Shown here in pieces: positions 25,269-38,400 of a stretch of 64,000 bases of DNA. The notes under the pieces were generated by a model. The model made no database searches. It saw nothing but the letters and a program-made list of their open reading frames with translations, and was not told where the DNA came from. Each line of letters opens with the position of its first letter. The stretch's first letter is position 1. Source of the stretch: Tetrahymena thermophila SB210 (Eukaryota; Ciliophora; Oligohymenophorea; Hymenostomatida; Tetrahymenidae). The stretch is taken from contig NW_002476434.1 in assembly GCF_000189635.1 (NCBI RefSeq), forward strand, positions 1,302,001-1,366,000. The letters run 5' to 3'. Position numbers and translations under genes: made by a program.

Positions 25269-26191
25269 ATGATAATCAAAGTAAAAATCATTTCCATATT
25301 AGCTTTGCTAAACATATGTTTAACAGCTCCTATTAACATTCCCCTCAATTCTAAAAATTGGTAATTAGTATGGGGTGGAAATCAGTTTTAATATGCTACC
25401 AGTGCAAATGGTAACATAATTATTTTTTAGTTATTATGGATTAAAAGCAGAATGTCATAAATTTAATATAAATAGGTCAAAAGATGTCATGGGTTGGATA
25501 ACACGTCTCTTAGTGCTGTAGCTGTGGAGAAGACTATGACACCTATTCCACTTTGGTAGAGAGTACTAATATATGGGCCAGATACTTTAAATTAAATATC
25601 ACTGCTTCTACTCCTGCTTAAGCAAGATAGGGAAGTGCTCCTTGTGCTTGGGAGGTCTTCTGGGTTGGATTCAACTGGAGATGGACTACTTAACCTGAAA
25701 AAAACTCTAATTACATAATTTATAAACCAGCTGAAACAGATATAGATGGTGGTTTAGAATTAGGTACTATGTCTTAGACTGTTGGCTAAACGTTTTTGTA
25801 CACTCCTGACCCTTTACCCAAATATGGTGCCTTGCAAATAGGAAAATATTATACCTATAATATTAACAGAGGATTTAATAGTATACAATTAGGTTTAAAT
25901 AACACATACTATCCCTCTTAACCAAACACTGGCTTATTCGATTAACTTGGTTCTATAATGCTTTATACTGAAGACTCTTCAGCCTCTATTTCTTCAGTCT
26001 CTATTGATTTCTACTAGACTACTACCAGATATTATTCTAACACAACAATTTAGAATCTAGCTAATAATTATGTAAGTCTTGAATCAACAGTCGCTAGCTA
26101 AGTAGGAGTGAGTGCTAATAAAATTATTCTAACAGGCTTATAATAATTAAATTCAACTACTATTATAGGATATTTCTATTAAAATAGTTGA
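25269..26191 (+). CDS. Secreted protein, copy 2 (285 aa, one intron)
   Basis: ATG 25269, TGA 26189-26191, intron 25411-25475 (65 bp); 286 codons, the same length as copy 1. By hand count the second exons differ at 17 of 716 positions: 10 amino-acid changes and 6 silent codons. Most replacements add acidic residues (V to E, N to D twice, G to D twice). The final roughly 250 coding bases are identical in both copies. The introns differ in length and sequence. Same likely role as copy 1. Confidence 0.88.
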
Positions 26192-28189
26192 AATATATAA
26201 ATATCAATAAAAAATTATATATGAAATTAAAGTGATAGCTTGTTTTCTATTTTTTTCATTAATTATTTCATAAAAGTGCAACAAAAATAATATTAATATA
26301 GCTATTTTTTTTATTTTGAAAACATAATTTTATTCAATGAATTTAGATTTTAAATTATAAATAAAAATATATAATAATTAGATTATTAAGTATTAAAATA
26401 TACTAATTATTAAATGTTTAGTTTAAATAGTATTTCTATTAAATAAATCCTATAACATTCGATATGAATGTTTAACTTTAATTTATTTATTCATTCATTA
26501 AATATTAATGAATTTATTATTTTATAAATTATTTTATTTGTATTTCTAAATTTTTTTAAATTGATCTATTCAAAACAATATTAATATTTTAAGTACATTT
26601 TTGAAATATGAATCAAAGTAAAATCATGTTTATTGAAAAAAATATTTAAAATTTTCTTAAAAGCAAAATCTTAAAAATGATTTTAATAAATATGAATTAA
26701 TATCACTATTTATTCATGTAAAATTTCAATTAGAATATATTTCAACTAAAATAATCCTAAGATTAAAAGAATATAATAGTAAGAAATTGTTTTTAACCAA
26801 GTTTATTATTTTATTTTAATATTTTAAATTCTTATCATAAACTCGTTTAATAGGGTTGTTTTAATCTTAAGAATAATACTAGTAACCCTCTAAGTTAATG
26901 TGAAATTTAATTTAAGATTTCAAAAATGAAAACAATTATTATACCCTCCATTTCAGTACAAAATTCTAAAATTTTCTTCTACCAAGATTAGAGGGAATAT
27001 TGTACTCATAATAAAAAGTTATTTAATCAAAAAAAGAAAATAAGTAAAATAAATATTCTATATGTATTAACAGATTAAGGTTTTTTTTAGTTAAGGTTAT
27101 CTCTAAATTATGTTCAGAAATTTGGTAAAAAATTATTTTTTTCTAAGAATTATAGTTACCTCTGATAATAAATAATTTTTTACTTTGCTTTTATTAAACA
27201 AAAGGAAAACTGAATATCTTCCATTCAATCTAATTTAAATAATATTTTATTCAATTTGATTTTTTTATTATCTAAATTTATTAACTGTTTGATGGCTATT
27301 ATACTAAATATTTTTAAATAATAAATAATATTTATTTATTTAAATTCAATTATGTTTATCATTAAGTATTTTATTAAAATGAATACTTTCTCTTAAAATT
27401 CTTCCATTTTTCTCAAAAGATAAATTGCATTTTTAGCTAATTAATACAAATAATAAATTCAATTTCATATTATAAATATTTATTATTAATTGAATTTCAT
27501 ATATTTATTAATAAGATAACAAAATAGTAAATATTTATATGATAGAAAAAACTTGATTATAACTAAAAAAAAACATAAGCAATAATTGTAAGTATTTTAA
27601 TGAGAGATTTTATATATTCATTCAGCTTAAAATTTAGATATTTTTTAAGACTTAATATAATAATACATTTATAAATATTTCGTTTGTTTTTTTAATCTAT
27701 ATTTAATTAATTATATTTGTTTTTGAGCATTGCATTCTTTCATTATATTTTATATTTTTCTAGTTGCTTTTGTCAAAATTAATAAAATTAAAAATATTTG
27801 CTTGCTATATGAGTTTAAGTATTTAGATGGAATGTAAAAAATATAAGTATAAATCTACTTTCAAAATATTTAATTTTGCTTCATAATTATCACTACTTGA
27901 GATTCCTCCTCTGATTTTTGATCATACTAAAATTCTTTAATAAAATTATTTTAAAAATTAATTAGAAAAAAAGTATATTTTTTTAGTACTAACTACTTTT
28001 TTGTTGATTAATTTAAATAATATAAATATAGAAGTAATAATTCATTTAGAATTTTATATTTTACTTTATAATTATAGAAGCTAACTAAAAGATATAGATA
28101 GATGGAAGGATGGATGGGATATTTTAATATTTTGATGAAAAATAAAACTAAATTTAAATTAATTATTTATGTTCATTTGTTTTTTTTTA
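26192..28189. other. Junction between the secreted-gene duplication and the large array
   Basis: AT-rich. From about 27060 the sequence aligns with parts of the array: 27060-27320 resembles 45700-45970, and 27880-28180 resembles 62050-62360. The array therefore begins near 27 kb. No coding frame seen. Confidence 0.5.
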
Positions 28190-28790
28190 TACACTTTTAT
28201 TTTTAAGGGCTTCTCTTTTTCAATTTATTTTGTAAGATCATCTATAAGATTTCGGTGATCCATTAAATTAAAAACCTTTAAACTAGCAATAAAATACAGA
28301 TTAAAAATTATTGTTTCTACAACTTTAGCTTAAAATTCTTTTGTAGTTATCTAATTAACTTTTCTTGATAAATATGTTTTAATTTCAGAGTAAAAAAATA
28401 AATTTAATACATTATACATAGATTAATTGATACTTTTATTTATTTAATAATAGTATCACTCATTTAAATATTTTATAAACTCTTTAAAATAATTTTTATA
28501 ACATTTTATCTTTGGAATATTTTTATGTTTTTATGTTACTCATCATTATTAAAGTCTTTTAAATGTTACATCTGGTAGTATATATCTTCTAATTTCCATT
28601 TTGATTATCATGAAAGTAGCCTAGATCAAATATGCTCATCAAGCTAGTACTCTAATAGAGAATATGCATAGTTTTAATTATCTTGATTAAACGATTAATG
28701 AAGTAATTTCTGTTTTTTTGTTGACTATAATTCAATAAATCTAAAAATATGTTAATGAAATTATTTGAAATAATTTAAGTGATGAAATTG
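28190..28790 (-). pseudogene. Old relic of the orphan gene family (relic I)
   Basis: Fragments of the family protein can be read on the minus strand in changing frames: NFINIFLDLLNYSQQ near 28760-28720, VIKIILKSL near 28500, and LKVFNLMDHRNLIDDL followed by IEKEKPLKIKV near 28270-28195. These match the family's start, core and C-terminus. Frameshifts and stops separate them, so the copy is dead. It is far more decayed than pseudogene F. Confidence 0.65.
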
Positions 28791-29220
28791 ACTTTTTTTT
28801 CTTTTACTACAAAAAAATAATACAAACTAATCATTTAAATATTTCTAAAAAAAGTTTTTTGCATGATGTTTTTTTTAATTATAATTCCTGCTTTTTTAAT
28901 TAAAAATATTTGAGTTAGAGCAAAAAAGAATATTAATAAAGCTTGAATTCAAGGTATTTTAAAAATTTGTGGCTTTTTTACTCATTAAATTTATAATGTA
29001 AATGGTGAAAGTGGATATTTGTTTGAAAAATTACCTTATTAAAATGATATTTTAATTATTATGAAATAAAAATTTATACTATTATTTTTGAGTGCATAAA
29101 ATTAGAGTAAACATCTCTTTTTACAGTAATAAATTTCAATTAAAACTCTCTTTTAAATGAGAGTAAGATATATTGTTTGCTATTATAGTTTATGTAAAAA
29201 AATATTAATTTACTTCTTCA

Positions 29221-29280
29221 ATAATAATTTATCAGATTTTTTTGATAATTATAATAATCAGAAAGCTTCAGAATTTATAA
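29221..29280. repeat. Conserved noncoding block, occurrence 1 of 7
   Basis: Contains ATAATAATTTATCAGATT followed by TTTTTGATAA and then AGAAAGCTTCAGAA. The ATCAG..TTGAT part can pair as a small stem. Further occurrences start at about 34790, 40470, 46637, 51466, 57784 and 63308, which sets the block period at about 5.7 kb (range 4.8-6.4). Confidence 0.75.
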
Positions 29281-30390
29281 AGGCTCATAACAAAAAATAG
29301 AAAAAAATAGTTATTAAATTAATTTAAAATATTACATATAAATTTCAATCATATTACTTGTAAACCTGATAATCATTTTCAATATTAGGTTTGAAAATAA
29401 TTTAATTTATTTCCATCGAGTATTAAAACTAATATTAATTTTAGAAAATGTTATTGCAAGTTTTAAAAGATATAAAAAATAATTATTAAAAGCATCTAAA
29501 AAAATATGCTAATTACTCTACATCATATTGTCAAGTATTTTAAATAGATAGTTTTTACTGAATTTAGATAAAATTATTTTTAATATTTTTCAAAAAAATG
29601 AGAGGAAAAAAAAAATTTATGAAGAATTTAAAATTCAACTTATAAACTATTTTAGATTATGCAAAAAGTAATTTAATTTTTATAAATTAAGTTAATAACT
29701 TTCATCTCAAATATGAAATAAACACAATTAAATGTGTATGAAAAATAATCAGCTGAAATAAAATTTAAATTATTTATTATTTTCTAATTTCTTAACTTAC
29801 ACTCTTTGATATTAGGAGAGTGATAATTCATTATTAAGTGGTTAATCAAATTTTGGTATATCTAGCTTAAAAGCGTTTAGAAACTTTATAAAATGATTAT
29901 ATAATATCCTCTTTAGTTTCTTTATCAATTTAAAGAATAATGACTATTAATTATTCTAATCCATTTTTATTACTTTTTATCATGTATTAAATTTCAGTTT
30001 AACATGAAAAATATATTTTTTTAAACAATTTTTTTAGATAACAAAAACAGAAACGTGAATGATCAATATAATTATAAAAGAAAATAATAAGAAAAATGTG
30101 AAATATTGGTAATATAAATCAGTCGATGTTTCTTTCTTTTTAATTTAAGATTGAAAAATTAACAAAATCTATATTTAACCACCACATTCATAAAAAACTT
30201 AGCTGTTTATTTTAGACTCTTTAATTACAAATATTATTTAAATTGATAAGTATGTGTTTTTCTCTCTTTTTTTACAACTTGATTTTAAAGGTTGAATTAC
30301 GTTTATCACCTAATAATTTCCACAATTTATTCTTGTTAAAAATTTTTATAGGATGCATTATTTTTTGTTGATTTTAAAAATTCATTTGGT

Positions 30391-30411
30391 TTGATTGAAA
30401 AATTGAATCAA
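30391..30411. repeat. Conserved hairpin, occurrence 1 of 6
   Basis: TTGATTG, a 7-bp spacer and a nearly exact complementary arm. The other blocks have it at 36388-36408, 41895-41915, 48130-48150, 52190-52210 and about 59187-59212. At 41895 and 48130 the arms pair perfectly (TTGATTG/CAATCAA). Confidence 0.65.
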
Positions 30412-31243
30412 TGAAATTATTTAAAAATAGCTAATATTAATTTTACTAAATCTTTTTCATTTTACATTTTTAGAAACTATTTCAGCAAATTTTAAGTAAT
30501 AAAATAGCTATTTATCTTCTTGAAATAAACTCTTTCCAAGTATTTATTTGATAATATTCATAAAGATATAATTTTATGTTTCAATAGTCTATGTTTTTAT
30601 CACAATTTTTGAGAGAAATAGTGACCTAATTTTTAAAAGACTTTCATGTAAATTTAAAAATTTTATTTTTAATTGAACCTATTATTAGAATAAAAATGAG
30701 CAAATTTAAAAAAATAAAATAAAATATTAACATTTTCCTGTAAAGATATTTAAATTTATTTACTTTATTTTCTAGCGTATCATTGAAAATAAATTATTAT
30801 CAATTATAGATTGAACCATTTCTATTCAATTTTTAAAAAAATTCAGAAAAGTGTAATAATTTGTGGGGAAAATGATCAAGTACATCTATTTAATGTTAAT
30901 TTAAATTTACAGAATAAATTGTAAAAATTAATTTTCTTTTTAGGCTAGAAAAAAATGTAAATTGTTTAAGGTAAACAGTTAATTTAGTATATACTTCAAT
31001 GGAATAAAAAGAATTTATATTTAAAAAAGCTGACTCAATAATCCTGGCTAGATAACTTTTGATTCATTTATGCTATAGTGTAATTATTTAAATAATTAAT
31101 AATGAATTTTTAAGAATATATTTCTAAAGTAAAAGGATTGTATTTTATTTCTTGAATTAAAATAAACTAGAAATATAGGTTAAAGTATTTATAAGAACCC
31201 ACAAACTATATTCAATAAATTAAAATAATATGATTTATATATA

Positions 31244-31632
31244 ATTGCCAAAATATATTTTAATTAGGGAGTTAAGGAAGGAATTTATTTGTAAAAGACT
31301 CAAATTAATTAATAGAAATCAATCATTATAATATATAATATTGCCAAAACATATTTTAATTTGGGAGTTAAGGAATGAAGGAATTTATTTTTTAAAAGGT
31401 TCAATTTAATTAATATATAGAAATCAATTATTTTAATATATCATATTTCCAAAACATATTTTAATTTGGGAGTTAAGGAAGGAAGGATTTTATTTTTTAA
31501 AGATTCAATTTAATTAATAAAAATCAATGATTTAATAAATGATATTGCCAAAACATATTTTAGTTTGGGAGTTAAGGAAGGGAGGAATTTATTTTTTAAA
31601 AGATTCAATTCAATTAATAGAAATCAATCAAT
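31244..31632. repeat. Four-copy minisatellite, period about 100 bp
   Basis: Four tandem copies beginning near 31244, 31341, 31446 and 31544. Each has TTGCCAAAACATATTTTA, then GGGAGTTAAGGAAGGAA, then TTCAATTTAATTAATAGAAA. The other blocks carry this segment only once (near 37225, 42750, 48830, 52655 and 60090), so the expansion is specific to the block of gene A. Confidence 0.85.
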
Positions 31633-31913
31633 GATTATAAATACAACCAACAAAATTTTGATTTATTTATAGCTAAAAACTTATATGCTTAAAAACAATA
31701 ATAAACGCAAAAAACAATCTTTTTATTTAAATTGCTAGTGTTTTCAGGAAATGTTTTATTTAGATTAAGTATATTTTTTTGTTAACAATAATAAGAGTTA
31801 ATACAATCGTATAAATAAAATATAAATAACACTTAAAGGATAATTATATATTGATTTAATTGTAAATATTAATTATTTGCAAATTGTATTCATGCATACA
31901 TGGTTTTGAAATA

Positions 31914-32555
31914 TCATTTCTTTTTCTTATATATTTTTATGTCTAATGGTTAGTTATTTTCTATGCAATTTAAAAGAACATCAATTAGCCTCTGATGTTC
32001 ATCTAAATTAGACACTTTAGATTTTGAAAGCCATTATTAGGAGTTGTTAAATAGATAATCATAAAATATAAGCTTTAAACTCTAACTTTGTAGAAGACTT
32101 CTAAGCTAAAAATTCCATCTATTTGTTTTGACATTCACTTTCTTAGACACTGCTTTTTTAATTTCAGAAAAAGGCTTATTGTTTTTTTTGAAGTACATTT
32201 ATTAATATTTTTATTTCTTGTTTGAGTCTGATAAATTTACTAAATAGCTAAGGAAGCTCTTTAAAATATTTTTTATTATATTTTATTATTGATTTTATTT
32301 CAATTTAGAATCAATCCTTTCTTCAAAATAGTCATAATCATCTAATTATTTAGTAGGTTCATTATAGCATTGCTATGATTCAAAGCTAGAATCCTCCTAT
32401 TTTTTAAAATTTAGCTCCTTTAAAAAACAGCTATCGCATTCATAGTTCAACACAGATAAAGTATTTAATTTGTTTTATGGAATTTATTAAGCAACTACAT
32501 CAAGAAATATGTTTATTACGCTACCTAGAGCGTTATTACTTTGTAAAGAATTCAT
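31914..32555 (-). CDS. Orphan array protein, copy A (213 aa)
   Basis: Complete single-exon ORF, ATG 32555 to TGA 31914, in the ciliate code. No known domain recognised. Visible layout: a hydrophobic helix at 11-22 (GSVINIFLDVVA); a Cys pair C40-x2-C43 in YECDSCF; an acidic stretch DDYDYFEER (72-80); then a conserved core with IIKNILKSFLSYL (93-105), KKAVSKKVNVKTNRWNF (133-149), LIFYDYLFN (162-170), WLSKSKV (175-181), EHQRLID (186-192) and LNCIENNQPLDIK (195-207); and a basic end KKKK. No signal peptide. Lys-rich composition would suit a nuclear or nucleic-acid-associated protein, but that is a guess. Four other copies keep the same frame, the best evidence that it is a real gene. Confidence 0.85.
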
Positions 32556-32619
32556 ATACTTTTTTTTAAGTTTTATATTTTTAATTATATTAATTATTTC
32601 TTACTTTTTACAAACCAAG

Positions 32620-32800
32620 ATTTTTTTTAAAGCATAAAAAATTATGCTCTCTCAATCAATTTTCTTTTTTTATGAAGCAACTCAAAAAAGCAAAATATAT
32701 ATTATATATGTTTATTTATTTATTGGAAACAAGAATTGCTAAAATTAAAGCCAGTGATTGATTAGTGATTGTGATAGCACATCATTCCCGAAGATATATT
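32620..32800 (-). promoter_or_regulatory. Conserved upstream block of copy A
   Basis: Upstream (5') of gene A on its strand. Conserved strings include AGCATAAAAAATTATGCT, TCAATTTTCTTT, ATGAAGCAACTCAAAAAAG and AGCCAGTGATTG..GATAACACATCATTC. Equivalent blocks lie at 38265-38400 (B), 43855-43990 (C) and 49915-50060 (D), and a decayed one upstream of F (about 61080-61200). They are absent or unrecognisable at E. A promoter/5' UTR role is inferred from position and conservation only. Confidence 0.5.
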
Positions 32801-32949
32801 ATGATAATATCTAACAATTATTATTTATTAGAAATACAATAAATTTCTATTCAAAATTTTATAGTATTGAATATGTCTTACCACACAATGTGATTTTCAA
32901 TAATATTTTTAACAAGCTAATTTATAGTGATAAAAAACATTTTTTAATT

Positions 32950-33078
32950 TATACTGTAACCTCTCATTGGTAAAGACCTCTATTAATTAATAATTTTAAA
33001 ACTTTTGAAAAGACTAAAAAACTGAGCAAAGAATTAGGAGGAGGGGTATGGCCTTAATTAACTAGTGTTTACAGTATA
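32950..33078. mobile_element. MITE-like insertion with pogo-like inverted ends (unit I)
   Basis: Begins TATACTGTAACCTCTCATT and ends TGTTTACAGTATA; the outer 10 bp are perfect inverted repeats and the arms stay partly complementary further in (TTAATTAA on both sides). TA at both ends fits a TA target duplication. It is about 129 bp, with an unusual GGAGGAGGGGTATGG near the right end. The site is empty in the blocks of B, D and F. Confidence 0.65.
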
Positions 33079-34999
33079 ATATATTATTAATATTAGTTAA
33101 AATAAGCAATCATTTAAATTTTGTTGGATTGTATTTTATATTAGCTATAATTTCTATTTGAGAATTTACTAGTAATTATAAATGCTAATGGACTTATACA
33201 TGCTATATTATTTTAAAAAAACAATAATCAATCTCTGCAAATTCTCAAGTGTATATTTAATTTAATAAGTGATAAATCAAATTAAGGAAAGACAAATATA
33301 ACATTTAAAATAAATTATTTACTATTTATTTAAGAATATTTTTTTGTCCAATACTTTTCTTTGAATATATTTAAAGAATAAATTTGAATAATTGATCAAA
33401 TTTGAAGATAAAAACTATGAAAATATTCTAATTCTTTTTAATCATCTTTTCATAAGAAATTAAAAAGAATAACTAATTGTATTTATTTCAATCCAAATTA
33501 TAAAATATTTCTTTCACTAAAATTTGAAGAGTTTATTTAATTTTCCTTATTATTTTATTTAACACCATGTAAATCTGCTTTCGTATTACAAGCTAAAATT
33601 TTAATATAGAAGGATCGTGGGGAATTTAGTTATACAAATGAAATTAGCTTTTATTAGATTGTTGTTATGATTATTTTTACAATTTTTTAATATAATGAAA
33701 TTCCAAAATCAAAAGAATTTTTAAAGTTAATTTACTTTTTTCCTCACCAAGATTATTAATTTAGATTTGTATAATCAATTAAATTTCATCAAAAATTTAT
33801 ATTTGCTTGGTTTCACAAAAAATATAAACAATTAATTAGATTTAAAAGGATGTTTAATGATTAATTATTTACAATTACAATCACCTTTTTAATTGAAATA
33901 ATTAACTATTTACATAATTAATCAACAGGAGATTAAGAATCAAAATTTAAAATTTAACTTTATTAAAAATAACTTTTTATCATAAATGTGTATTAGCTAA
34001 ATCAAATAATAGAGATCATTAAACATTTTTAGTATTTTATGATTTTTCTGAATAATCTTTATTTATTTACTTTTAATATTATCTCTAATAATAAATAAAA
34101 TATTTACTTTTTTTTATTGAATGAATTTTTATTTAATCTAATTTAAGTAGTTATTTTTCAATATTATTTATTGTTGTATTGATTAGCTGTTTGATGATTA
34201 TTAAACTAAAGATCTTTCTTAAATTTAAATTTAATTCATTCATGATTTCTTTAATTATATAATTAAATCAAAATTTTCTCATGGTTTTTTTTATTTCTAT
34301 AAATGCTTTTTGAATTTGAGATAATAAATATTTATAATTAATTCTAATTTGATATTTATAAATCAACAAACAAATAGTGAAAAAGCTTCTTTTATATTAG
34401 AGAAAATTTTATTTAATTACTAATAAAATAAAAGAAAAACAAGGATTTTTTGTTTTATCAACTTTAAATTTAAATTTTTTATTAAGACTTATTTAAACAT
34501 TTGTGTATTAATAATTAACTTTTTTATCTCAAGTTAATTTTATTTAAATACTAGGATATGGAATTCAATCTTTATATTTTTACATTATATTAATTGCTTG
34601 AATCAAAGTAAAAAAATAAAAAAATCTTTGGTTGATATTTGTGTTTGAGTATTGATAAGAATGTAAAAAATATAAAGGATAATTTAATAATTGATTCACA
34701 TTCAATAATTTTATTTTATATTCTTTCAATTTAATAGTATTTATTATTAGTTTTTTAAAGTTCGCGTAAACTAATAAATTTTCATTTCCAATAATAATTT
34801 ATCAGATTTTTTGATAATAATAATTAGAAAGCTTCAGAATAGATCAAGCCTCATAACAAAAAAAAAATTAAAAATATCAAATAGAAATTTCAAGAACACT
34901 AATTGTAAATCAGAAAATTATTTTTTATATTATTTAAAATATAAAAAAATATATTTCAATATTGAGTTTTTAATATAAAAGCATTAACTATGGATAAAA

Positions 35000-35880
35000 A
35001 GTATATATCAAAATCATCTAATTGTTAAAAATATACCAATAACTACAATTGATCAAAAATTTAAACTAAAAATTTTTTACTGAATTTAGATAAAATTATT
35101 TTTAATTTAAGAAAAATTAAAAAATTTATCTAAAATTTAAAATTCAACTTAAAGACTACATTATAATTTGCTTTTGAAAATACTCATAATTATATTAAAA
35201 TTAGACAATTATACTTCGTTAATGATAACTAATTAAATAAATAAATAAAAAATTGTTTTGAAGATGCCTTAAAGATAATTTCAAATGTATGAAAAATTAA
35301 CCAGCTGCAATAAAATTAAAACTTTTTAATACTTTTGTAATTTATTAATTTATTTACACTTTTTGATATCATAGGAGTGATAATTGATTATTAGAGTGGT
35401 TAATCAAATTTTGGTATATTTACCTTACAAGTGTTTAGAAACTAAATAAAGTATATATTAAAAGCATCTAATTGTTAAAAATATACCAATAACTACAATT
35501 GATCAAGAATTTAAACTAAACAATTATACTTCGTTAATGATAACTAATTAAATAAATAAATAAATAAAAAATTGTTTTGAAGATATTTGTAAAGCAAATA
35601 GCCACTTTAAATGTTTATTATTTTTTTGTTTTAGATTACGCAAAATATAATTAAATTAATTCTTATGGTTAAGTTAATTATTTTCTTCTAAAATATGAAA
35701 TAAAGATAATTTGATATGTATGAAAAATTAATTAGCTGCAATAAAATTAAAATTTTTTAATACTTTGTAATTTATTAATTTATTTACACTCTTTGATATT
35801 ATATGAGTGATAATTGATTATTAGAGTGGTTAATCAAATTTTGGTATATTTACCTTACAAGTGTTTAGAAACTAAATAAA
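35000..35880. repeat. Local tandem duplication (period about 430 bp)
   Basis: Segments near 35010-35449 and 35440-35880 repeat the same motifs in order: TAATTGTTAAAAATATACC, AATTATACTTCGTTAATG, and TTTGGTATATTTACCTTACA followed by AGTGTTTAGAAACTAAATAAA. The second copy carries about the same order with indels. Specific to the block of gene B. Confidence 0.75.
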
Positions 35881-37575
35881 ATGACTATACAATACTCTCT
35901 TTAGTCTCATTATATTTTTAAAAAATAATAACTATTAATTATTACAACGCATAGTTATTATTTTTAATTATGTATAATATCTCGCTTTAACATAAATAAT
36001 AATCCTACCTAAACAATTTTTTTGGATGGCAAATACATAAATATGTAAACAGAAACAAATATTATCATCGTTAGAATAGTATATACTTAGAAAAATGTGA
36101 TAGATTTAAAATTTAAAAGTAACATAATTTATATTTAACCACCATATTTACAAATAACTAAGTGTTTTTATTGACTCTTTTATTACAAATATTATTTAAA
36201 TTTATTATTATGTGTTTTCAAGAAAGGAAGTAATTAATTTTTCTCTCTTATTTTACAACTTGATTTTAAAGGATGAATTACATTTAATATATTACCTCTC
36301 AAATAATGTTCACAATTTATCTTTATCAAAAATTTTTAGAAGAAGCATTCTTTTTTCTTGATTTTAAAAATTCACTAGTCATTTGCTTTGATTGAAAAAT
36401 CCAATCAACAGAAATCATTTGAATACAGTTGATAATATTTACTAAGTCTTTTTTATTTGACATTTTTAGAAACTATTTGAGTAAATTTTAAGTAAAAAAA
36501 TAGTAATTCATCTTCTGGTAAATAAGCTCTACCATAGCACTTATTTGAAAAATACACAAAGAGATATTTTTGTGGTTCTTCAGCCTAATTTTTCATCAAA
36601 ATTTCTGAAATAAATAATGATCAAATTTTTAAAAGATTTTCATTAGAATTTTAAATTGCTAAATATTATTTGTAATAGAATTAATAAGAATAAAAAACGA
36701 GCAAAATTTTTATAAGCTAAAATATTAAAATGGTGGTGTTAAATTTAATTATATGTACTTTATTTTCTAGTTGAAAATTGTCATCAATAAATAATAAATA
36801 GAACCATTTCTTTTAAATTTTAAAAAAACTTAGAAAAGTGTAATAAGTGTGGGGAAACAAACGATCAATTATTTGTATTTAATATTTATTTAAATTTACC
36901 TTTTCTTGTATGCTTGAATCAAATGTAAATTATTTAAGGTAAACAGTTAATTTACTGCATATGTCAATAGAATAAAAACATATTATATTTAAAAAAGCTG
37001 ACTCAATTATCAGGCTAGATAACTTTTGATTGATATTATTTTACAGTGTAATTATTTAAATAAATTTGAATGATATTTTTAAGAAAATATTCTTCAAGTA
37101 AAAGGATTTGATTTTGTTTCAATAATTAAATAAGCTATAAAGAAAAAAATTGGTTAAAGTATTTTTATAAACACAAAAACTATATTCAATAAAATAAATC
37201 TTTATGATTTAAAATTCTATGAATTATATTAAATAGTCAAAATGTATCTTGGTTAACAAGTTAAGCAAGCAAGGAATATATTTTTTAAAAGATTCAATTT
37301 AATTAATAAAGATTATTAATACAACCAACAGAATCTTGATTTATATAAAGTAAAAACTAATATATTTGAATATAATCATAAACGTTTTTAAATCGCTAAT
37401 GTATTCAGAAAAAGTTTTATTTAGATTTATTAAAAGTAATAAGAAAATACAAAAGTATATAATTAGAGCGAACTCATATAAATAACACTTAAAGATGCTT
37501 TATATATTTATATTGTTTTGATTGTAATTATTAATAATTAACAAGTTATATTCATTCATGCAAGGTTTAGATTTG

Positions 37576-38208
37576 TCATTTCTTTTTCTTATATATTTTT
37601 ATGTCTAATTGTTAATTATTTTCAATGCAATTTAAAAGAACATTAATTAGCCTCTGATGTTCTTCTAAATTAAACACTTTAGATTTTTAAAGCCATTATT
37701 AGGAATAATTTAGTAGATAATCATAAAATATAAGCCTTAAACTTTAACTTTAAAGAAGACTTTACAGCTAAAAATTCCATCTATTTGTTTTAACATTAAC
37801 TTTCTTTGACACTGCTTTTTTTATTTCAGAAAAAGACTTATTGCTTTGTTTAAAATATATTTACTAATATTTTTATTTAGTGTTTGAGTCTTATAATTTG
37901 GCTAAATAGCTAAGGAAGCTCTTTAAAATGTTTTTTATTATATTTTATTATTGATTTTATTTGGATTTAGGATCAATCCTTTCTCCAAAATAGTCATAAT
38001 CTTCAGATTATTTAGTAGATTCTTAATAGATTTGCAATTGTTCAAAGCTTGGATCCTGCTGATTTTTCAAAATTAACTCCTTTTAAAAACAGTTATCGCA
38101 TTCATAATTTGTCGCAGATTCAGTATTTAATTCATTTTATTAAGCTACCACATCAAGAAATATGTTTATTACGCTATTTAGAGCACTGTTATTTTGTTGA
38201 AAATTCAT
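37576..38208 (-). CDS. Orphan array protein, copy B (210 aa)
   Basis: Intact ORF, ATG 38208 to TGA 37576. Starts MNFQQNNSALNSVINIFLDV; Cys pair in YECDNCF; C-terminus identical in pattern to copy A. Relative to A it lacks three codons after VVAQQ, an in-frame deletion. It shares CFQKELILK-type sequence with D rather than the CFLKELNFK of A and C, placing it in the second slot of the 11.4-kb unit. An opposite-strand frame at 38049-38270 is only its shadow. Confidence 0.85.
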
Positions 38209-38264
38209 ATACTTTTTTTGAGTATAATATTTTTAGCAAGTTTAATTATTCTTTAGTTTATTTT

Positions 38265-38400
38265 TTTTAAAGCTTAACAAATTATGCTTTATCAATTTTC
38301 TTTATTTTATGAAGCAACTCAAAAAAGGCAAAAAATATATTTTTATTAATAGCAAGAATTTTAAAAATTTTAGCCAGTGATTGAGATAACACATCATTCA
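38265..38400 (-). promoter_or_regulatory. Conserved upstream block of copy B
   Basis: Same strings as upstream of copy A: AGCTTAACAAATTATGCT, TCAATTTTCTTTATTTTATG, AAGCAACTCAAAAAAGGC and GATAACACATCATTC. Confidence 0.5.

Larger units (their letters stand above)
22630..26945. repeat. Tandem duplication (two units of about 2.1 kb) carrying a secreted-protein gene
   Basis: Unit 1 (about 22630-24730) and unit 2 (about 24840-26945) align along their whole length, from the upstream block near 22670/24880, through the conserved short ORF and the gene, to a matching 3' block (GTGAAATTTAATTTAAG-like) near 24680/26900. Flanks and introns differ by many substitutions and indels, whereas the coding exons are nearly identical. 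The unit may be related to the larger array to the right, because a pseudogene of the same gene occurs there at 39.2 kb. Confidence 0.85.

Noticed and set aside
38049-38270. Plus-strand ORF starting MDPADFSKLTPFKNSY, also its counterpart at 49672-49866
   Set aside because: Antisense shadow of the conserved minus-strand family genes B and D; the conserved frame is on the minus strand.
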